Below, one piece after another: positions 1 through 8,092 of a stretch of 64,000 bases of DNA. The stretch lies in assembly GCA_964540965.1 (NCBI GenBank), contig CAZIOT010000003.1:1-64000 (forward strand). The letters run 5' to 3'. This DNA is from JADYZU01 sp964540965. Its GTDB lineage: Bacteria > Pseudomonadota > Alphaproteobacteria > Rhodobacterales > Rhodobacteraceae. Within the stretch, counting starts at the first letter, position 1. Every line of letters starts with the position of its first letter. A program made the translations under genes and the position numbers. The notes beneath the pieces are model-generated. The model did no database searches. It was not told where the DNA came from and saw only the letters and a list, made by a program, of their open reading frames with translations.

Positions 1-62
1 TTGAATCAGAACTCACGGCAACGGGGAATCCCCTAAATGAAGACGCCCTCTAGCGCCCTGCC

Positions 63-1121
63 CTAATCCGCCAGCAGGATTGCGTCGCGGGCGGAAAAGC
101 TGACCTCGGCGCTTTGCCCGACCGCGGGCGGCGGCGTGTCGGCGCGGTTGAAGGTGTCGAGCGAGACCGCGGTGCCGGCGACATCGGCGCGGATGCGGAT
201 GATCGCGCCCATGAAATGCACATCGGTGATGGTCGCCGTCAGCACGGTATCCTTGCCCGGCTCGCGGCCCAGATGCAGCGCCTCGGGCCGCAAGGCCAGC
301 GTCACCGGGGCGCCGGCGGCGGCGGTGACCGGCACGGCCAGCGACAGTACCCGTTCGCCGATCCGCACCGTGCCCATCGCCGGATCGGCGACGGTGGCGG
401 CAAAGGTGTTCAGCGTGCCGACGAAATTGGCGACGAACCGGGTGGTGGGCCGATTGTAGATCTCGTGCGGGGCGCCCGCCTGCTCGGCGATGCCGCCGTT
501 CATCACCACCACGCGGTCGGACATCGACAGCGCCTCTTCCTGGTCATGGGTGACGAAGATCGTGGTGATGCCCAGCCTTTTCTGGATTTCGCGGATCTCG
601 TTGCGCAGCGAGACGCGGATCTTGGCGTCCAGCGCCGACAGGGGTTCGTCCAAAAGCAGCACGCGCGGTTTCGGTGCCAGTGCGCGCGCCAGCGCCACGC
701 GCTGTTGCTGGCCGCCGGACAACTGGAATGGCCAGGACGTCCCCTTGTCGGGCAGGCCGATCAGCGCCAGCATCTCGGTCACGCGGGCGTCGATCTCGGC
801 CCGCGGCACCCCGGCGATGCGCAGGCCGAACCCGACATTCTGCGCCACCGTCAGGTTCGGGAACAAGGCATAGGCCTGGAACACCATGCCGATATTGCGC
901 TGGTTGGGCCTGAGGCCGGTGACATCCTGCCCGTCGATGACGATGGCGCCCGACGACGGCGCCTCGAACCCGGCGACCATGCGCAGCACGGTGGTCTTGC
1001 CGCAGCCCGAGGGACCAAGGAGCGAGATGAACTCTCCCTGTTCGACGCCAAGGGTGAAATCCTTGACCACGCGATGGGTGCCGAAGGACTTCTCAAGATG
1101 CTGGAGGTCGAGATAGGGCAT
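63..1121 (-). CDS. ABC transporter ATP-binding protein, PotA/FbpC-like
   Basis: A cytoplasmic ATPase of 352 residues that energises the importer encoded directly upstream. Walker A (GPSGCGKT) lies at residues 36-43, the signature LSGGQ at 134-138 and Walker B (LLLDEP) at 155-160. About 110 C-terminal residues correspond to the TOBE-type regulatory domain of the PotA/FbpC/PhnT group. Its ATG overlaps the stop of the preceding permease gene (TGATG), so it is the last gene of a four-gene operon read leftwards. The family handles spermidine/putrescine, ferric iron, thiamine or 2-aminoethylphosphonate, and the substrate cannot be decided from this subunit. Confidence is high for the class and low for the substrate. 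Confidence 0.93.
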   Translation of the reverse strand: MPYLDLQHLEKSFGTHRVVKDFTLGVEQGEFISLLGPSGCGKTTVLRMVAGFEAPSSGAIVIDGQDVTGLRPNQRNIGMVFQAYALFPNLTVAQNVGFGLRIAGVPRAEIDARVTEMLALIGLPDKGTSWPFQLSGGQQQRVALARALAPKPRVLLLDEPLSALDAKIRVSLRNEIREIQKRLGITTIFVTHDQEEALSMSDRVVVMNGGIAEQAGAPHEIYNRPTTRFVANFVGTLNTFAATVADPAMGTVRIGERVLSLAVPVTAAAGAPVTLALRPEALHLGREPGKDTVLTATITDVHFMGAIIRIRADVAGTAVSLDTFNRADTPPPAVGQSAEVSFSARDAILLAD

Positions 1122-2122
1122 CAGGCGCGCACCCGGTTATGCTTGGAAAAGCGTGTGACAAGCTGGATCAGCCCCATGCAGGCCCAGGTGATGGCAAAGG
1201 CGATCACCGCCAGCGCCGCCGGTTCATAGGCGCGGTTGGCGCCCAGAAGCTGCATGTAGGGACCGAAGGCGGGCCGGTTCAGCAGCGCCGCCATGGTGAA
1301 TTCGCCGATGACGATGGCAAAGGTCAGGAACGCCCCCGACAGCACCGCCGCCAGCACATTGGGCAGGATCAGCCGGGCAAGGATGGTGACCCAGCCGGCC
1401 CCCAGCGACTGCGCCGCCTCGGTCAGGGTGCCGACGTCGATGGTGCGCAGGCCGGTGTCGACGGCGCGATACATGTAGGGCAGTGCCAGCGTCGCATAGC
1501 CGAACATCAGAAGCACATTTGTTCCGGTGGCGCTGCCGGTCAGGGGCAGGATGCTCGACGTGTTGTAAAGCCGGATATAGCCGAACACGATGACGATGGC
1601 CGGAATGACCAGCGGCAAGAGGGTGATGAACTCGATATAGGGCCGGGCGCCCGGCACCTTGAGCCGCACCCAATAGGCGGTCGGCACCACCAGCAGGACG
1701 CCGACGACGATGGTGCACAGCGCCATGACCACGGAATAGACAAAGGTCTGGCGGAACTGCGGATCGCCAAGGACGACGCGGTAGGCCTCGAACGAATAGA
1801 CGCCGCGCAGCATCTTGAGCGAGAATTCCGTCATCCCGTAAAGCGGCAGCAGGAAATAGAGCGCGCCCAGGATCAGCGCCGTCCACGACCAGAAGATCGC
1901 CCGATGCCCGGCCGATCCGATCATCGCGCCGATCAGGAACGGACAGGCCGGCAGCAGGTTCGCCCCTTGCGGCCAGACGCCGGACAGAAAGCCGGGGAAC
2001 AGGAACAGCAGGGCGATGGCGCCCAGCAGCACCGCCAGCATCGCGGCCGAGGGGCGCAAGGCCCGCCCCGCCACCAGCCCGGCGACCAGCGCCGCCAGCG
2101 CGAACCACAGCCCGCCGGTCAT
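1121..2122 (-). CDS. ABC transporter permease with extra N-terminal membrane segment
   Basis: Inner-membrane permease of 333 residues. The BPD_transp_1 region with its EAA-type loop (EAAQSLGAGWVTILARLILP) lies in the C-terminal half. The ATG at 2122 was chosen because it forms an ATGA overlap with the previous permease gene. The same frame stays open upstream to about 2440, but that part is a shadow of the neighbouring gene. The first 75 or so residues are very hydrophobic and probably form two or three additional transmembrane helices ahead of the usual six-helix core, making this longer than the roughly 265-residue members of the family. It pairs with the upstream permease as a heterodimer. 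Confidence 0.88.
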   Translation of the reverse strand: MTGGLWFALAALVAGLVAGRALRPSAAMLAVLLGAIALLFLFPGFLSGVWPQGANLLPACPFLIGAMIGSAGHRAIFWSWTALILGALYFLLPLYGMTEFSLKMLRGVYSFEAYRVVLGDPQFRQTFVYSVVMALCTIVVGVLLVVPTAYWVRLKVPGARPYIEFITLLPLVIPAIVIVFGYIRLYNTSSILPLTGSATGTNVLLMFGYATLALPYMYRAVDTGLRTIDVGTLTEAAQSLGAGWVTILARLILPNVLAAVLSGAFLTFAIVIGEFTMAALLNRPAFGPYMQLLGANRAYEPAALAVIAFAITWACMGLIQLVTRFSKHNRVRA

Positions 2123-2991
2123 TTCAGCCACCGTTCCGACCGGGCGCGCAGCACGATGTAGATCGTGTTGGCGATGCCGGTGATGACGATCATGCCGAAG
2201 GCCAGCGCATAGCCGTAATGCGGCGAACCCAGCACATCGCCTCGGATCTGGGCATAAAGCAGGATCGGCGCGATGTTCAGCGACGGCCCGGTCAGGGCAA
2301 AGGCGGTTGCGACCGCGCCAAAGGCATTGGCGAACAGCAGCGCGAAGGTGCCCAGAAGCGAGGGGAACAGGATCGGCAGCGCCACCATGCGCCAGTATTG
2401 CAGGCCCGAGGCGCCCAGGATCGCCGCCGCCTCGCGCCACTCGCGCTTGAGCCCGTCAAGCGCCGGGGTGATGATGAGGATCATCAGCGGGATCTGGAAG
2501 AACAGGTAGGTCAGGATCAGCCCGGCCGTCGAAAGCAGGTTGAAGCCAAGATCGCGGATCAGGACGATGCCGAATTCCGAACGCAGCCACAGCGTGACCA
2601 GCCCCGCCGGCCCGATGGTGGCGATAAAGGCAAAGGCCAGCGGCACGCCGGCAAAGTTCGAGGCGACGCCGGAAAAGGTCAGCAGCGGCTCGCGGATCGC
2701 CCGCGGCAGGCCGCCCAGCGTGATCGCCGCGGCCATGGCAAAGCCGACAAGGCAGCCGAACAGCGCCGACAGCGCCGAGACCTTGATGGACACCCAATAG
2801 GCGTTGCGCACCGCCGGCGTGTTCAGCGCGCGGATGTTGTCAAGGGTGAAGCCGCCCTCGCCGGTGCGGAAGGCGCCGACGACGATGTAAAGCGTGGGCA
2901 GGATCAGGAACAGCAGCGCGAACAGGAAGAACGGCGCGACACCGATCCAGCGGAACGGCACGGCCCGTCGCAGAAAGGCGGACTGCGGCAT
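2119..2991 (-). CDS. ABC transporter permease, PotB-like
   Basis: Inner-membrane permease of 290 residues with about six hydrophobic helices and the EAA-type loop (EAAAILGASGLQYWRMVALPILFP) that docks on the ATPase. The start at 2991 (MPQSAFLRRAVPF) is preferred. An upstream ATG at 3084 in the same frame would translate straight through a perfect hairpin at 3051-3076 and would add a Pro/Gln-rich leader lacking membrane-protein character. The gene follows the binding-protein gene after about 97 bases and overlaps the next permease by four bases. Its ribosome-binding site is weak, so the exact start is uncertain. Confidence 0.87.
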   Translation of the reverse strand: MPQSAFLRRAVPFRWIGVAPFFLFALLFLILPTLYIVVGAFRTGEGGFTLDNIRALNTPAVRNAYWVSIKVSALSALFGCLVGFAMAAAITLGGLPRAIREPLLTFSGVASNFAGVPLAFAFIATIGPAGLVTLWLRSEFGIVLIRDLGFNLLSTAGLILTYLFFQIPLMILIITPALDGLKREWREAAAILGASGLQYWRMVALPILFPSLLGTFALLFANAFGAVATAFALTGPSLNIAPILLYAQIRGDVLGSPHYGYALAFGMIVITGIANTIYIVLRARSERWLK

Positions 2992-3050
2992 GGGTCTGGA
3001 TTGTCCCTGTTGTTGCGGCGGATCGACCGCTTGCCATTGGCCGAAAGGCA

Positions 3051-3076
3051 GGCCCGGTCCCCAGGGGGACCGGGCC
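3051..3076 (-). promoter_or_regulatory. Intercistronic hairpin after binding-protein gene
   Basis: The arms GGCCCGGTCC (3051-3060) and GGACCGGGCC (3067-3076) are perfectly complementary over 10 bp around a six-base loop. The element sits between the binding-protein gene and the first permease gene. In many importer operons such a structure stabilises the upstream mRNA or attenuates read-through, so the binding protein is made in excess. There is no T tract, so it need not be a complete terminator. Confidence 0.7.
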
Positions 3077-3088
3077 AGTGTCAAAGGA

Positions 3089-4192
3089 TCACTCGACGAC
3101 GTTGGCGCCGACGACGGTATCCCAGCCGGCCTTCACGGCGTCGGCATTGGCGTTCACCTGGTCCAGCGTCGGGAACACGGCGCGGGCATAGGCATCGGCC
3201 GGCGGCAGGGCGTCCATCAGCTCCTGCGGGATCACGCCGCGTTCCACCATGTCGTTGAAGCGGATCGGGTGGCAGTAGCCCTCGAGGTATTCAAGCTGGC
3301 CTTCGTCGGAATAGATGTATTCCATCCACAGCTTGGCGGCGTTGGGCTGCGGCGCATAGGCGCTGATCGCCTGGACATAGACCCCGGCCAGCGTCACGTC
3401 CGACGGCACCACCACCTCGACCGGCGGGTTGCCGGCCAGCGTGTCGCGGGTCGACAGCGCGTTGTAGTCCCACTGGATGACGATGGGCGTGGTGCCCTGC
3501 GCCAGCGTGCCGGCCTTGCCGATGACGGGAACGAAATTGCCCGCCGCGTTCAGTTCGGCAAAGTATTCAAGCCCGACCGCCGCGGCATCCGCACCCGGTT
3601 CGGCGCCGCGGGCCATGCCCGCCGCCATGACGGCAAGAATCGCCTGGTTCGAGGCGCGCGGATCGCCCGCCAGCGCCACCTGGCCGGCATATTCCGGCTT
3701 GAGCAGGTCGGCGAAGGATTGCGGCACGTTCTCCACCAGGTCGGTGTTCACCGCAAACGACATCACGCCGTAATAGTCGCCATACCAATGGCCCTCGGCA
3801 TCCTTGGCGTCGGCCGGAATCGAATCCCAGGTCGAGACCATGTAGGGCTGCAGCAGCCCTTCGGCCTGCGCGGCGGGACCGAAGGACAGGCCCACGTCGA
3901 TCACGTCGGGCGCCTGCGGGCCGGTGTTGCCCTGGTTGGCGCGGATCGCCTCGACTTCGTCGGCGGAACCGGCGTCGGGGTTCAGGCCGTTGTAGGCGAT
4001 GTCGGGATATTTCGCGGCAAAGCCGTCGACGATGCCCTGATAGTTGCACCAGTCCATCGGCAGAGCAATGGTCGAGATCATGCCCTCGGCGGTGGCAGCG
4101 GCCGCCAATTCTTCGAGCGACTGGGCCGAGGCGATGCCGGCCGTCAGCATCGCGATGGCGCTGGCCGAAGCCAGAACGCGCGTGAACGTCAT
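3089..4192 (-). CDS. Periplasmic solute-binding protein of the first ABC importer
   Basis: Periplasmic receptor of 367 residues for the transporter encoded downstream. A Sec signal peptide is clear (MTFTRVLASASAIAMLTAGIASAQS, cleavage probably after SAQ or ASA). The start at 4192 is preceded by AGGGAG at ideal distance, whereas an ATG at 4210 would swallow that site. The mature chain has the two-lobed fold of spermidine/putrescine, iron or phosphonate binding proteins (PotD/AfuA/PhnS-like), but the ligand-contact residues do not let me name a ligand. It is the first gene of the operon and a possible GntR-type operator lies about 110 bases upstream. Confidence 0.88.
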   Translation of the reverse strand: MTFTRVLASASAIAMLTAGIASAQSLEELAAAATAEGMISTIALPMDWCNYQGIVDGFAAKYPDIAYNGLNPDAGSADEVEAIRANQGNTGPQAPDVIDVGLSFGPAAQAEGLLQPYMVSTWDSIPADAKDAEGHWYGDYYGVMSFAVNTDLVENVPQSFADLLKPEYAGQVALAGDPRASNQAILAVMAAGMARGAEPGADAAAVGLEYFAELNAAGNFVPVIGKAGTLAQGTTPIVIQWDYNALSTRDTLAGNPPVEVVVPSDVTLAGVYVQAISAYAPQPNAAKLWMEYIYSDEGQLEYLEGYCHPIRFNDMVERGVIPQELMDALPPADAYARAVFPTLDQVNANADAVKAGWDTVVGANVVE

Positions 4193-4253
4193 GGAAGTCT
4201 CCCTTGTCAAAAATCCGGGCCGCGTTCGTCCCTTGCCGCGGCTTCTGCGGCCT

Positions 4254-4282
4254 AGCTAACGCTTGAAACCGATTTGTGACAA
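4254..4282 (-). promoter_or_regulatory. Possible sigma-70-type promoter of the ABC operon
   Basis: On the minus strand TTGTCA (complement of 4277-4282) is followed after 17 bases by TTAGCT (complement of 4254-4259), about 60 bases ahead of the binding-protein start. The -35 match is good and the -10 match is poor, so this is only a candidate. Confidence 0.25.
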
Positions 4283-4301
4283 TCCCCTTGTCGGCCTTCG
4301 A

Positions 4302-4326
4302 ACCAGTTTGATTGACTGGTCAACCA
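4302..4326. promoter_or_regulatory. Candidate GntR/FadR-type operator
   Basis: Two overlapping dyads are visible. ACCAGT (4302-4307) pairs with ACTGGT (4315-4320) across seven bases, and TGGT (4317-4320) with ACCA (4323-4326) across CA. The latter matches the TNGT-N(0-3)-ACNA style of FCD-class GntR regulators, and TTGACTGGTCAA (4312-4323) is itself dyadic. The site lies upstream of the binding-protein gene and immediately beyond the 3' end of yacG, so it more likely serves the ABC operon. No GntR gene is present in this window. Confidence 0.4.
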
Positions 4327-4348
4327 ACTTTTCTGCCCTGCCGCAGGG

Positions 4349-4522
4349 TCAGTTGACCGGGGGTGGCGCCTTGCCCGCCTCGTCCGGCCCCGTGTCGGGA
4401 TCGTCCGAGGGAATCGCATAGCCGCCGCCCAGCCAGCGGCCAAGGTCGATGTCGGCGCAGCGTTTCGAACAGAACGGCCGGTAGTCCGGCACCGTCGGCT
4501 TCTTGCAGATCGGACAGGCCAT
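4349..4522 (-). CDS. yacG: DNA gyrase inhibitor YacG
   Basis: A 57-residue zinc-finger protein. CPIC near the N-terminus and CSKRC about 13 residues later give the four zinc-binding cysteines of the YacG family, followed by the usual IDLGRWLGGGYAIP core and an acidic, disordered tail. YacG proteins bind GyrB and inhibit gyrase. The ATG overlaps the stop of rng (TGATG), so it is translationally coupled as the last gene of infA-maf-rng-yacG. It is easily missed because longer frames run through it. Confidence 0.93.
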   Translation of the reverse strand: MACPICKKPTVPDYRPFCSKRCADIDLGRWLGGGYAIPSDDPDTGPDEAGKAPPPVN

Positions 4523-5544
4523 CAGGCCCCCCCGATCAGCCGCGCGAGCGGCAGCCGTTCGCGTTTGCGGTTCAGTTCGTAAAGGCCCATCGTGGTCCAG
4601 CCGACAAGGCTCGTCTCGACCGGATCGCTGCGGAACACCGATTTCAGCGACTGGTCGAGCGGCTGGCGCTGGCCCTTGGGCATCGGCGCGAAATCGACGA
4701 CCACCTGCCCGCCAAGGCCGCGCAGCCGCAATTGCCGCGGCAGCGCGCGCGCCGCGGCCAGATTGGCCTTGAGCGCGGCGGCGGGCGAGGTATCGCCGCC
4801 CGTGTTCACATCGACGGCGACCAGCGCGCGGGTCGGCTCGATCACCATCGTCGCCTCGCCAAGATCGACCAGGGGCGAGGCCAGCGCCGCGATCTGGTCG
4901 GCAATGCCGTGGCTGTCGAAGGCGCCCGATTCGGTCACGATCTGGTCCGCCGACCATTCGCGCAGGGCAAGGTCATGCGGCCCGTCGCCATCGGTCAGCG
5001 CCTCGGGCCCGGTGCCGGTGTCGGCCATGACTTGCCGCGCAAGGTCGCCCATCAGCCGGATGTCCAGCAGGATGTCCTCGTCCTCGGCCCCGTCGCAGGC
5101 CGACCGCAGGATCATGCCCATGCCGTCGGGCGCGGCGCCGGCCAGCGCGGTCAGGTGGCCGCGCAGGTTTTCGTCGGTGATCTGGCGGCTGATGTTCACG
5201 CCGGGGGCGCCGGGGGTGACGATGACATGGCGGCCCTTGAACAGCACACGGTCGGTGACCGGCACCGCCTTGCCCGGTTCGGCGACACCTGTGACCTGAA
5301 CCAGCATCGCCTGACCGGGTTTGAGCCCCCTGGCGGTGCGCATATAGGCGGTCTCGCCCTCGGGCAGGCGCAGGAACATGCCGCCCTGCCCCTTGACCGG
5401 CCGGTCGCAGACGGCACGAAATATCGCGCCGGGCCGCGGCGCGGCGTCGTCGTCGATCAGCAGATCGTCAAGCCGGCCGTCGACGGACAGCGCCGCCGCC
5501 TCGCGCCCGTGCCAGTGGTCGAGGATGATGGAACGGCCCTTCAT
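4522..5544 (-). CDS. rng: Ribonuclease G/E family endoribonuclease, short form
   Basis: Single-strand-specific endoribonuclease of 340 residues. An S1-like RNA-binding region spans roughly residues 36-120. The catalytic metal-binding aspartates are visible as D245 (VDVNTGGDT) and D284 (GGQVVVDFAPM), matching D303 and D346 of E. coli RNase E. The protein ends soon after the catalytic domain and lacks the CPxCxG zinc-link cysteines that hold the RNase E/G dimer. It is therefore the short alphaproteobacterial form. ATGA overlap with maf and TGATG overlap with yacG indicate strong translational coupling. Confidence 0.9.
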   Translation of the reverse strand: MKGRSIILDHWHGREAAALSVDGRLDDLLIDDDAAPRPGAIFRAVCDRPVKGQGGMFLRLPEGETAYMRTARGLKPGQAMLVQVTGVAEPGKAVPVTDRVLFKGRHVIVTPGAPGVNISRQITDENLRGHLTALAGAAPDGMGMILRSACDGAEDEDILLDIRLMGDLARQVMADTGTGPEALTDGDGPHDLALREWSADQIVTESGAFDSHGIADQIAALASPLVDLGEATMVIEPTRALVAVDVNTGGDTSPAAALKANLAAARALPRQLRLRGLGGQVVVDFAPMPKGQRQPLDQSLKSVFRSDPVETSLVGWTTMGLYELNRKRERLPLARLIGGA

Positions 5545-6143
5545 GCGGTCCTCCAGACCGGGAAACCCGCCGCGGTCAAGAGCCCGGCGGTTTCGGCCAG
5601 CGGCAGGCCGACAACGGCGGTGAACGATCCGCCGATCCACGGGATCAGCGCCCCGGCCGGCCCCTGGATGCCATAGCCGCCGGCCTTGCCCTGCCAGTCG
5701 CCCGAGGCGACGTAGGCCGCGATCTCGGGTTCCGACAGGCGTTTCATCGCAACGGCGGTTTCCACCGCCTTCTGCCAGAGCCGCTCGCCCCGCCGCACTG
5801 CGACCGCGGTGATGACCCGGTGACGGCGGCCCGACATGAGGCGCAGGAACCGCTCGGCCTCGGCCGCATCGACGGGTTTGCCCAGAATCCGGCGACCGAC
5901 GGCAACGGTGGTATCGGCGCAAAGCACGACTTCGTCCGCCGCGCAGGACAGCGCCTGCGCCTTGGCCGCGGCCAGACGGACGACATGCGCGCGCGGCAAT
6001 TCGCCCGGCAACGGCGTCTCGTCGATGTCGGGGGGGCGGATGGCGTGCGGCACCAGCCCGATCTGCGCCAAGAGTTCCCGCCGCCGGGGCGAGGCAGAAC
6101 CGAGGATCAGCCGCAGACCCGCATCGGGCCTTTGGACATTCAT
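5541..6143 (-). CDS. maf: Maf family nucleotide pyrophosphatase
   Basis: A 200-residue house-cleaning pyrophosphatase that hydrolyses non-canonical or modified nucleoside triphosphates. The N-terminal Maf signature (LILGSASPRRRELLAQIG) and the later substrate-loop pattern (VVLCADTTVAVGRRILGKP) are present, and overall length is normal. The start directly abuts the infA stop codon (TAAATG) and the end overlaps rng by ATGA, placing it second in the infA operon. Which Maf subclass (dTTP/UTP or 7-methyl-GTP) it belongs to was not resolved. Confidence 0.93.
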   Translation of the reverse strand: MNVQRPDAGLRLILGSASPRRRELLAQIGLVPHAIRPPDIDETPLPGELPRAHVVRLAAAKAQALSCAADEVVLCADTTVAVGRRILGKPVDAAEAERFLRLMSGRRHRVITAVAVRRGERLWQKAVETAVAMKRLSEPEIAAYVASGDWQGKAGGYGIQGPAGALIPWIGGSFTAVVGLPLAETAGLLTAAGFPVWRTA

Positions 6144-6362
6144 TTACCGGAAGCGGTAGTTGATCCGACCCTTGGTCAGATCGTAGGGGGTCATCTCGAC
6201 CTGGACTTTGTCGCCGGCCAGAACACGGATGCGGTTCTTCCGCAGCTTTCCTGCCGTATGCGCGATGATCTCATGGCCGTTTTCCAGCTCGACCCGGAAC
6301 GTCGCGTTCGGCAGGAGTTCCTTCACGACGCCAGGAAATTCGAGCAGTTCTTCCTTGGCCAT
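6144..6362 (-). CDS. infA: Translation initiation factor IF-1
   Basis: IF-1 of 72 residues, an OB-fold protein that binds the ribosomal A site during initiation. The sequence MAKEELLEFPGVVKELLPNA through GRINYRFR is almost invariant in the family. The ATG at 6362 is preceded by GGGAGA at six bases. An upstream in-frame ATG at 6374 would give a four-residue extension foreign to the family. It leads the operon infA-maf-rng-yacG. Confidence 0.98.
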   Translation of the reverse strand: MAKEELLEFPGVVKELLPNATFRVELENGHEIIAHTAGKLRKNRIRVLAGDKVQVEMTPYDLTKGRINYRFR

Positions 6363-6449
6363 GTGGTCTCCCATGGGAAATCGTCCGCAAAAGCGCGGAC
6401 TGCGGCCATATGCGCCCCTGCGCGGCGTATTTCAAGGCGCTTTCGCGGT

Positions 6450-7088
6450 TCAGGGTGCGGTGAGGTCGCGCACCCAGAGGTCGAGCATGTGGCCCTGCGG
6501 CGCTGCCGCGCCGATCTCGCGCCACGAAACCGGCACCCCCACCCCCATCAGCGGGCGATAGCCGCGGGCCCGCCAGAACGGATCGAGCGGCCCCCAGCCC
6601 GCGGGGCGCGGTCCCGGCCGGTCATAGGTGGCCAGCACCGACCAGCGCAGCCCAAGCCGGCGGGCATGGCGTTCGCGGGCGGCGATCAGGACATGGCCCG
6701 CGCCCTGACCGCGATAGTCCGGCAGCAGCACTGCTTCGCCCATGAGCATCGTCTGTTCGGGCGGCAGGTCGGTCATGGCAAAGGCGGCGGCCATGCCCGC
6801 GCCGGCGCGGTCGAGCCGCTGCGCGGTGGCGGCGCCGACGGCGGTGCCGGCGTCGAAGGCAAGGACCGCGACCGCGCTGTCATCGCCGGCAAGCGTGTCC
6901 AGCCCCGCCAGTTCGGCCGCCGGATCGGGGGCGCGCAGATAGGGCCACCCGGCCAGCACCCGCGCCCGCAGCCCGGCGATGGTGGCCAGATGCGGCGCGA
7001 TGCCGGCGCCGGCAAAGGCGCGCAACTCCAGATCCGAGGCCAGATGCCCGGCGATCTGCCCGCCCGGTCCGATTCCCGCGCTGTCCAT
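6450..7088 (-). CDS. GNAT family N-acetyltransferase
   Basis: Predicted acyl-CoA-dependent acetyltransferase of 212 residues. The acetyl-CoA pyrophosphate-binding loop is visible as LLPDYRGQGAGHVLIAARERHA (pattern R/Q-x-x-G-x-G/A), and the protein ends with a GNAT-like strand. The substrate is unknown. It lies between the phosphatase gene and infA on the same strand, with gaps of about 40 and 90 bases, so it may be cotranscribed with the upstream genes. Confidence 0.8.
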   Translation of the reverse strand: MDSAGIGPGGQIAGHLASDLELRAFAGAGIAPHLATIAGLRARVLAGWPYLRAPDPAAELAGLDTLAGDDSAVAVLAFDAGTAVGAATAQRLDRAGAGMAAAFAMTDLPPEQTMLMGEAVLLPDYRGQGAGHVLIAARERHARRLGLRWSVLATYDRPGPRPAGWGPLDPFWRARGYRPLMGVGVPVSWREIGAAAPQGHMLDLWVRDLTAP

Positions 7089-7127
7089 CCCTCACCCCCT
7101 TTTCTTCAGCCCGCCCTCCCCGGCGGG

Positions 7128-7613
7128 CTACGGCTCGATCCGGCGGGGCGGGCCCCAGCGGTCGGTCAGCCGATGGACAATCATGTCACGGCTCTTGCGG
7201 TAACTGTCGAGCCTTTCCTCGCGGGTTTCGCCCAGTCCCGTCGGGTCGAGCACCGGCCAGTATTCCACCGTCAGGTGGAAATAGCGGGTCAGGTCCAGCG
7301 CCCGGCGGTGACTGGCGGGCGACAGGGCCAGCACAAGGTCGAAGGACGACAGGTCATCGCCCCAGTCCTGCATCTCGTCAAAGGACCGAGAGCGGTGCCG
7401 CGACAGTTCCACCCCGATCTCGCGGCAGACGGCGATGGAAAAGCCGTCGATTTCAATGTCGTTCTTCACGCCGACCGACTGGATATAGCAGTCGGTGCCG
7501 TAGAACTTCTTCATGATCCCCTCGGCCATGGGCGAGCGGACGGCATTGTGATCGCAGCAGAACAGCACCGATTGCGGCAGCGGATCGAACGCCTTTGCGC
7601 CCTCGGTCGCCAC
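7128..7613 (-). CDS. Low-molecular-weight phosphotyrosine phosphatase / arsenate reductase family protein
   Basis: A 161-residue protein with the phosphatase P-loop C20-D-H-N-A-V-R26-S (CX5RS) near the N-terminus and the general-acid motif DPTG (WPVLDPTGLG) in the C-terminal half. These identify the LMW-PTP/thioredoxin-type ArsC fold. It starts two bases after the UPF0262 stop. The hisD - UPF0262 - LMW-PTP - infA neighbourhood recurs in Rhodobacterales, which suggests a housekeeping role rather than arsenic resistance. No ars genes are nearby. Confidence 0.85.
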   Translation of the reverse strand: MATEGAKAFDPLPQSVLFCCDHNAVRSPMAEGIMKKFYGTDCYIQSVGVKNDIEIDGFSIAVCREIGVELSRHRSRSFDEMQDWGDDLSSFDLVLALSPASHRRALDLTRYFHLTVEYWPVLDPTGLGETREERLDSYRKSRDMIVHRLTDRWGPPRRIEP

Positions 7614-7615
7614 GT

Positions 7616-8092
7616 TCAGGCCCCGAAATGCAGGACGCAGATCAGGGTGAACAGGCGGCGGGCGGTGTCATGGTCGACCTCGGCCTTGCCTGCAAGACGT
7701 TCCTGCAGCACCCGCGCCCCTTCGTTGTGGATGCCGCGCCGCGCCATGTCGACGGTCTCGATCTGGCTGGGTGGCAGCGATTTCACCGCCGAATAATAGC
7801 TGTCGCAGATCTGGAAATAGTCCTTCACCACCTGCCGGAACGGCCCGAGCGAGAGGTGGAATTCCGCCAGCGGATCGCCCTGCTCCGACCCCACGGCAAA
7901 GACCAGCCGCCGGTCGCGCACCGACAGGTGCAGGCGGTAGGGTCCGGGCGCATCGCGCCCCTCGCGCGCCGGTAGTTCCAGACTGTTTTCCTCGAGCAGG
8001 TCGAAGATCGCCACCCGCCGCTCCTGTTCGATCTCGGGCGTGGGCGCGGGCAGGCCCGCGTCGTCGATGGTGATGGCGATGATGCGGGACAT
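7616..8092 (-). CDS. UPF0262 family protein
   Basis: A conserved 158-residue protein of unknown function, restricted largely to alphaproteobacteria. The core is visible as GPYRLHLSVRDRRLVFAVGSEQG, then FHLSLGPFRQVVKDYFQICDSYYSAV and the C-terminal block RRGIHNEGARVLQERLAGK. The start at 8092 (MSRIIAITIDD) matches the family N-terminus. The ribosome-binding site is weak. It is followed after two bases by the phosphatase gene, implying cotranscription and perhaps a shared function. Confidence 0.88.
   Translation of the reverse strand: MSRIIAITIDDAGLPAPTPEIEQERRVAIFDLLEENSLELPAREGRDAPGPYRLHLSVRDRRLVFAVGSEQGDPLAEFHLSLGPFRQVVKDYFQICDSYYSAVKSLPPSQIETVDMARRGIHNEGARVLQERLAGKAEVDHDTARRLFTLICVLHFGA

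Noticed and set aside
1..62. GGGGA/TCCCC dyad before the left edge gene end as a terminator
   Set aside because: Only about five base pairs with no clear loop or T tract. Nothing else is visible in these 62 bases.
2123..2440. Possible much longer permease starting near 2440
   Set aside because: The extra part is Arg/His/Ala-rich shadow sequence of the overlapping permease gene, while the ATGA junction at 2119-2122 gives a normal membrane N-terminus.
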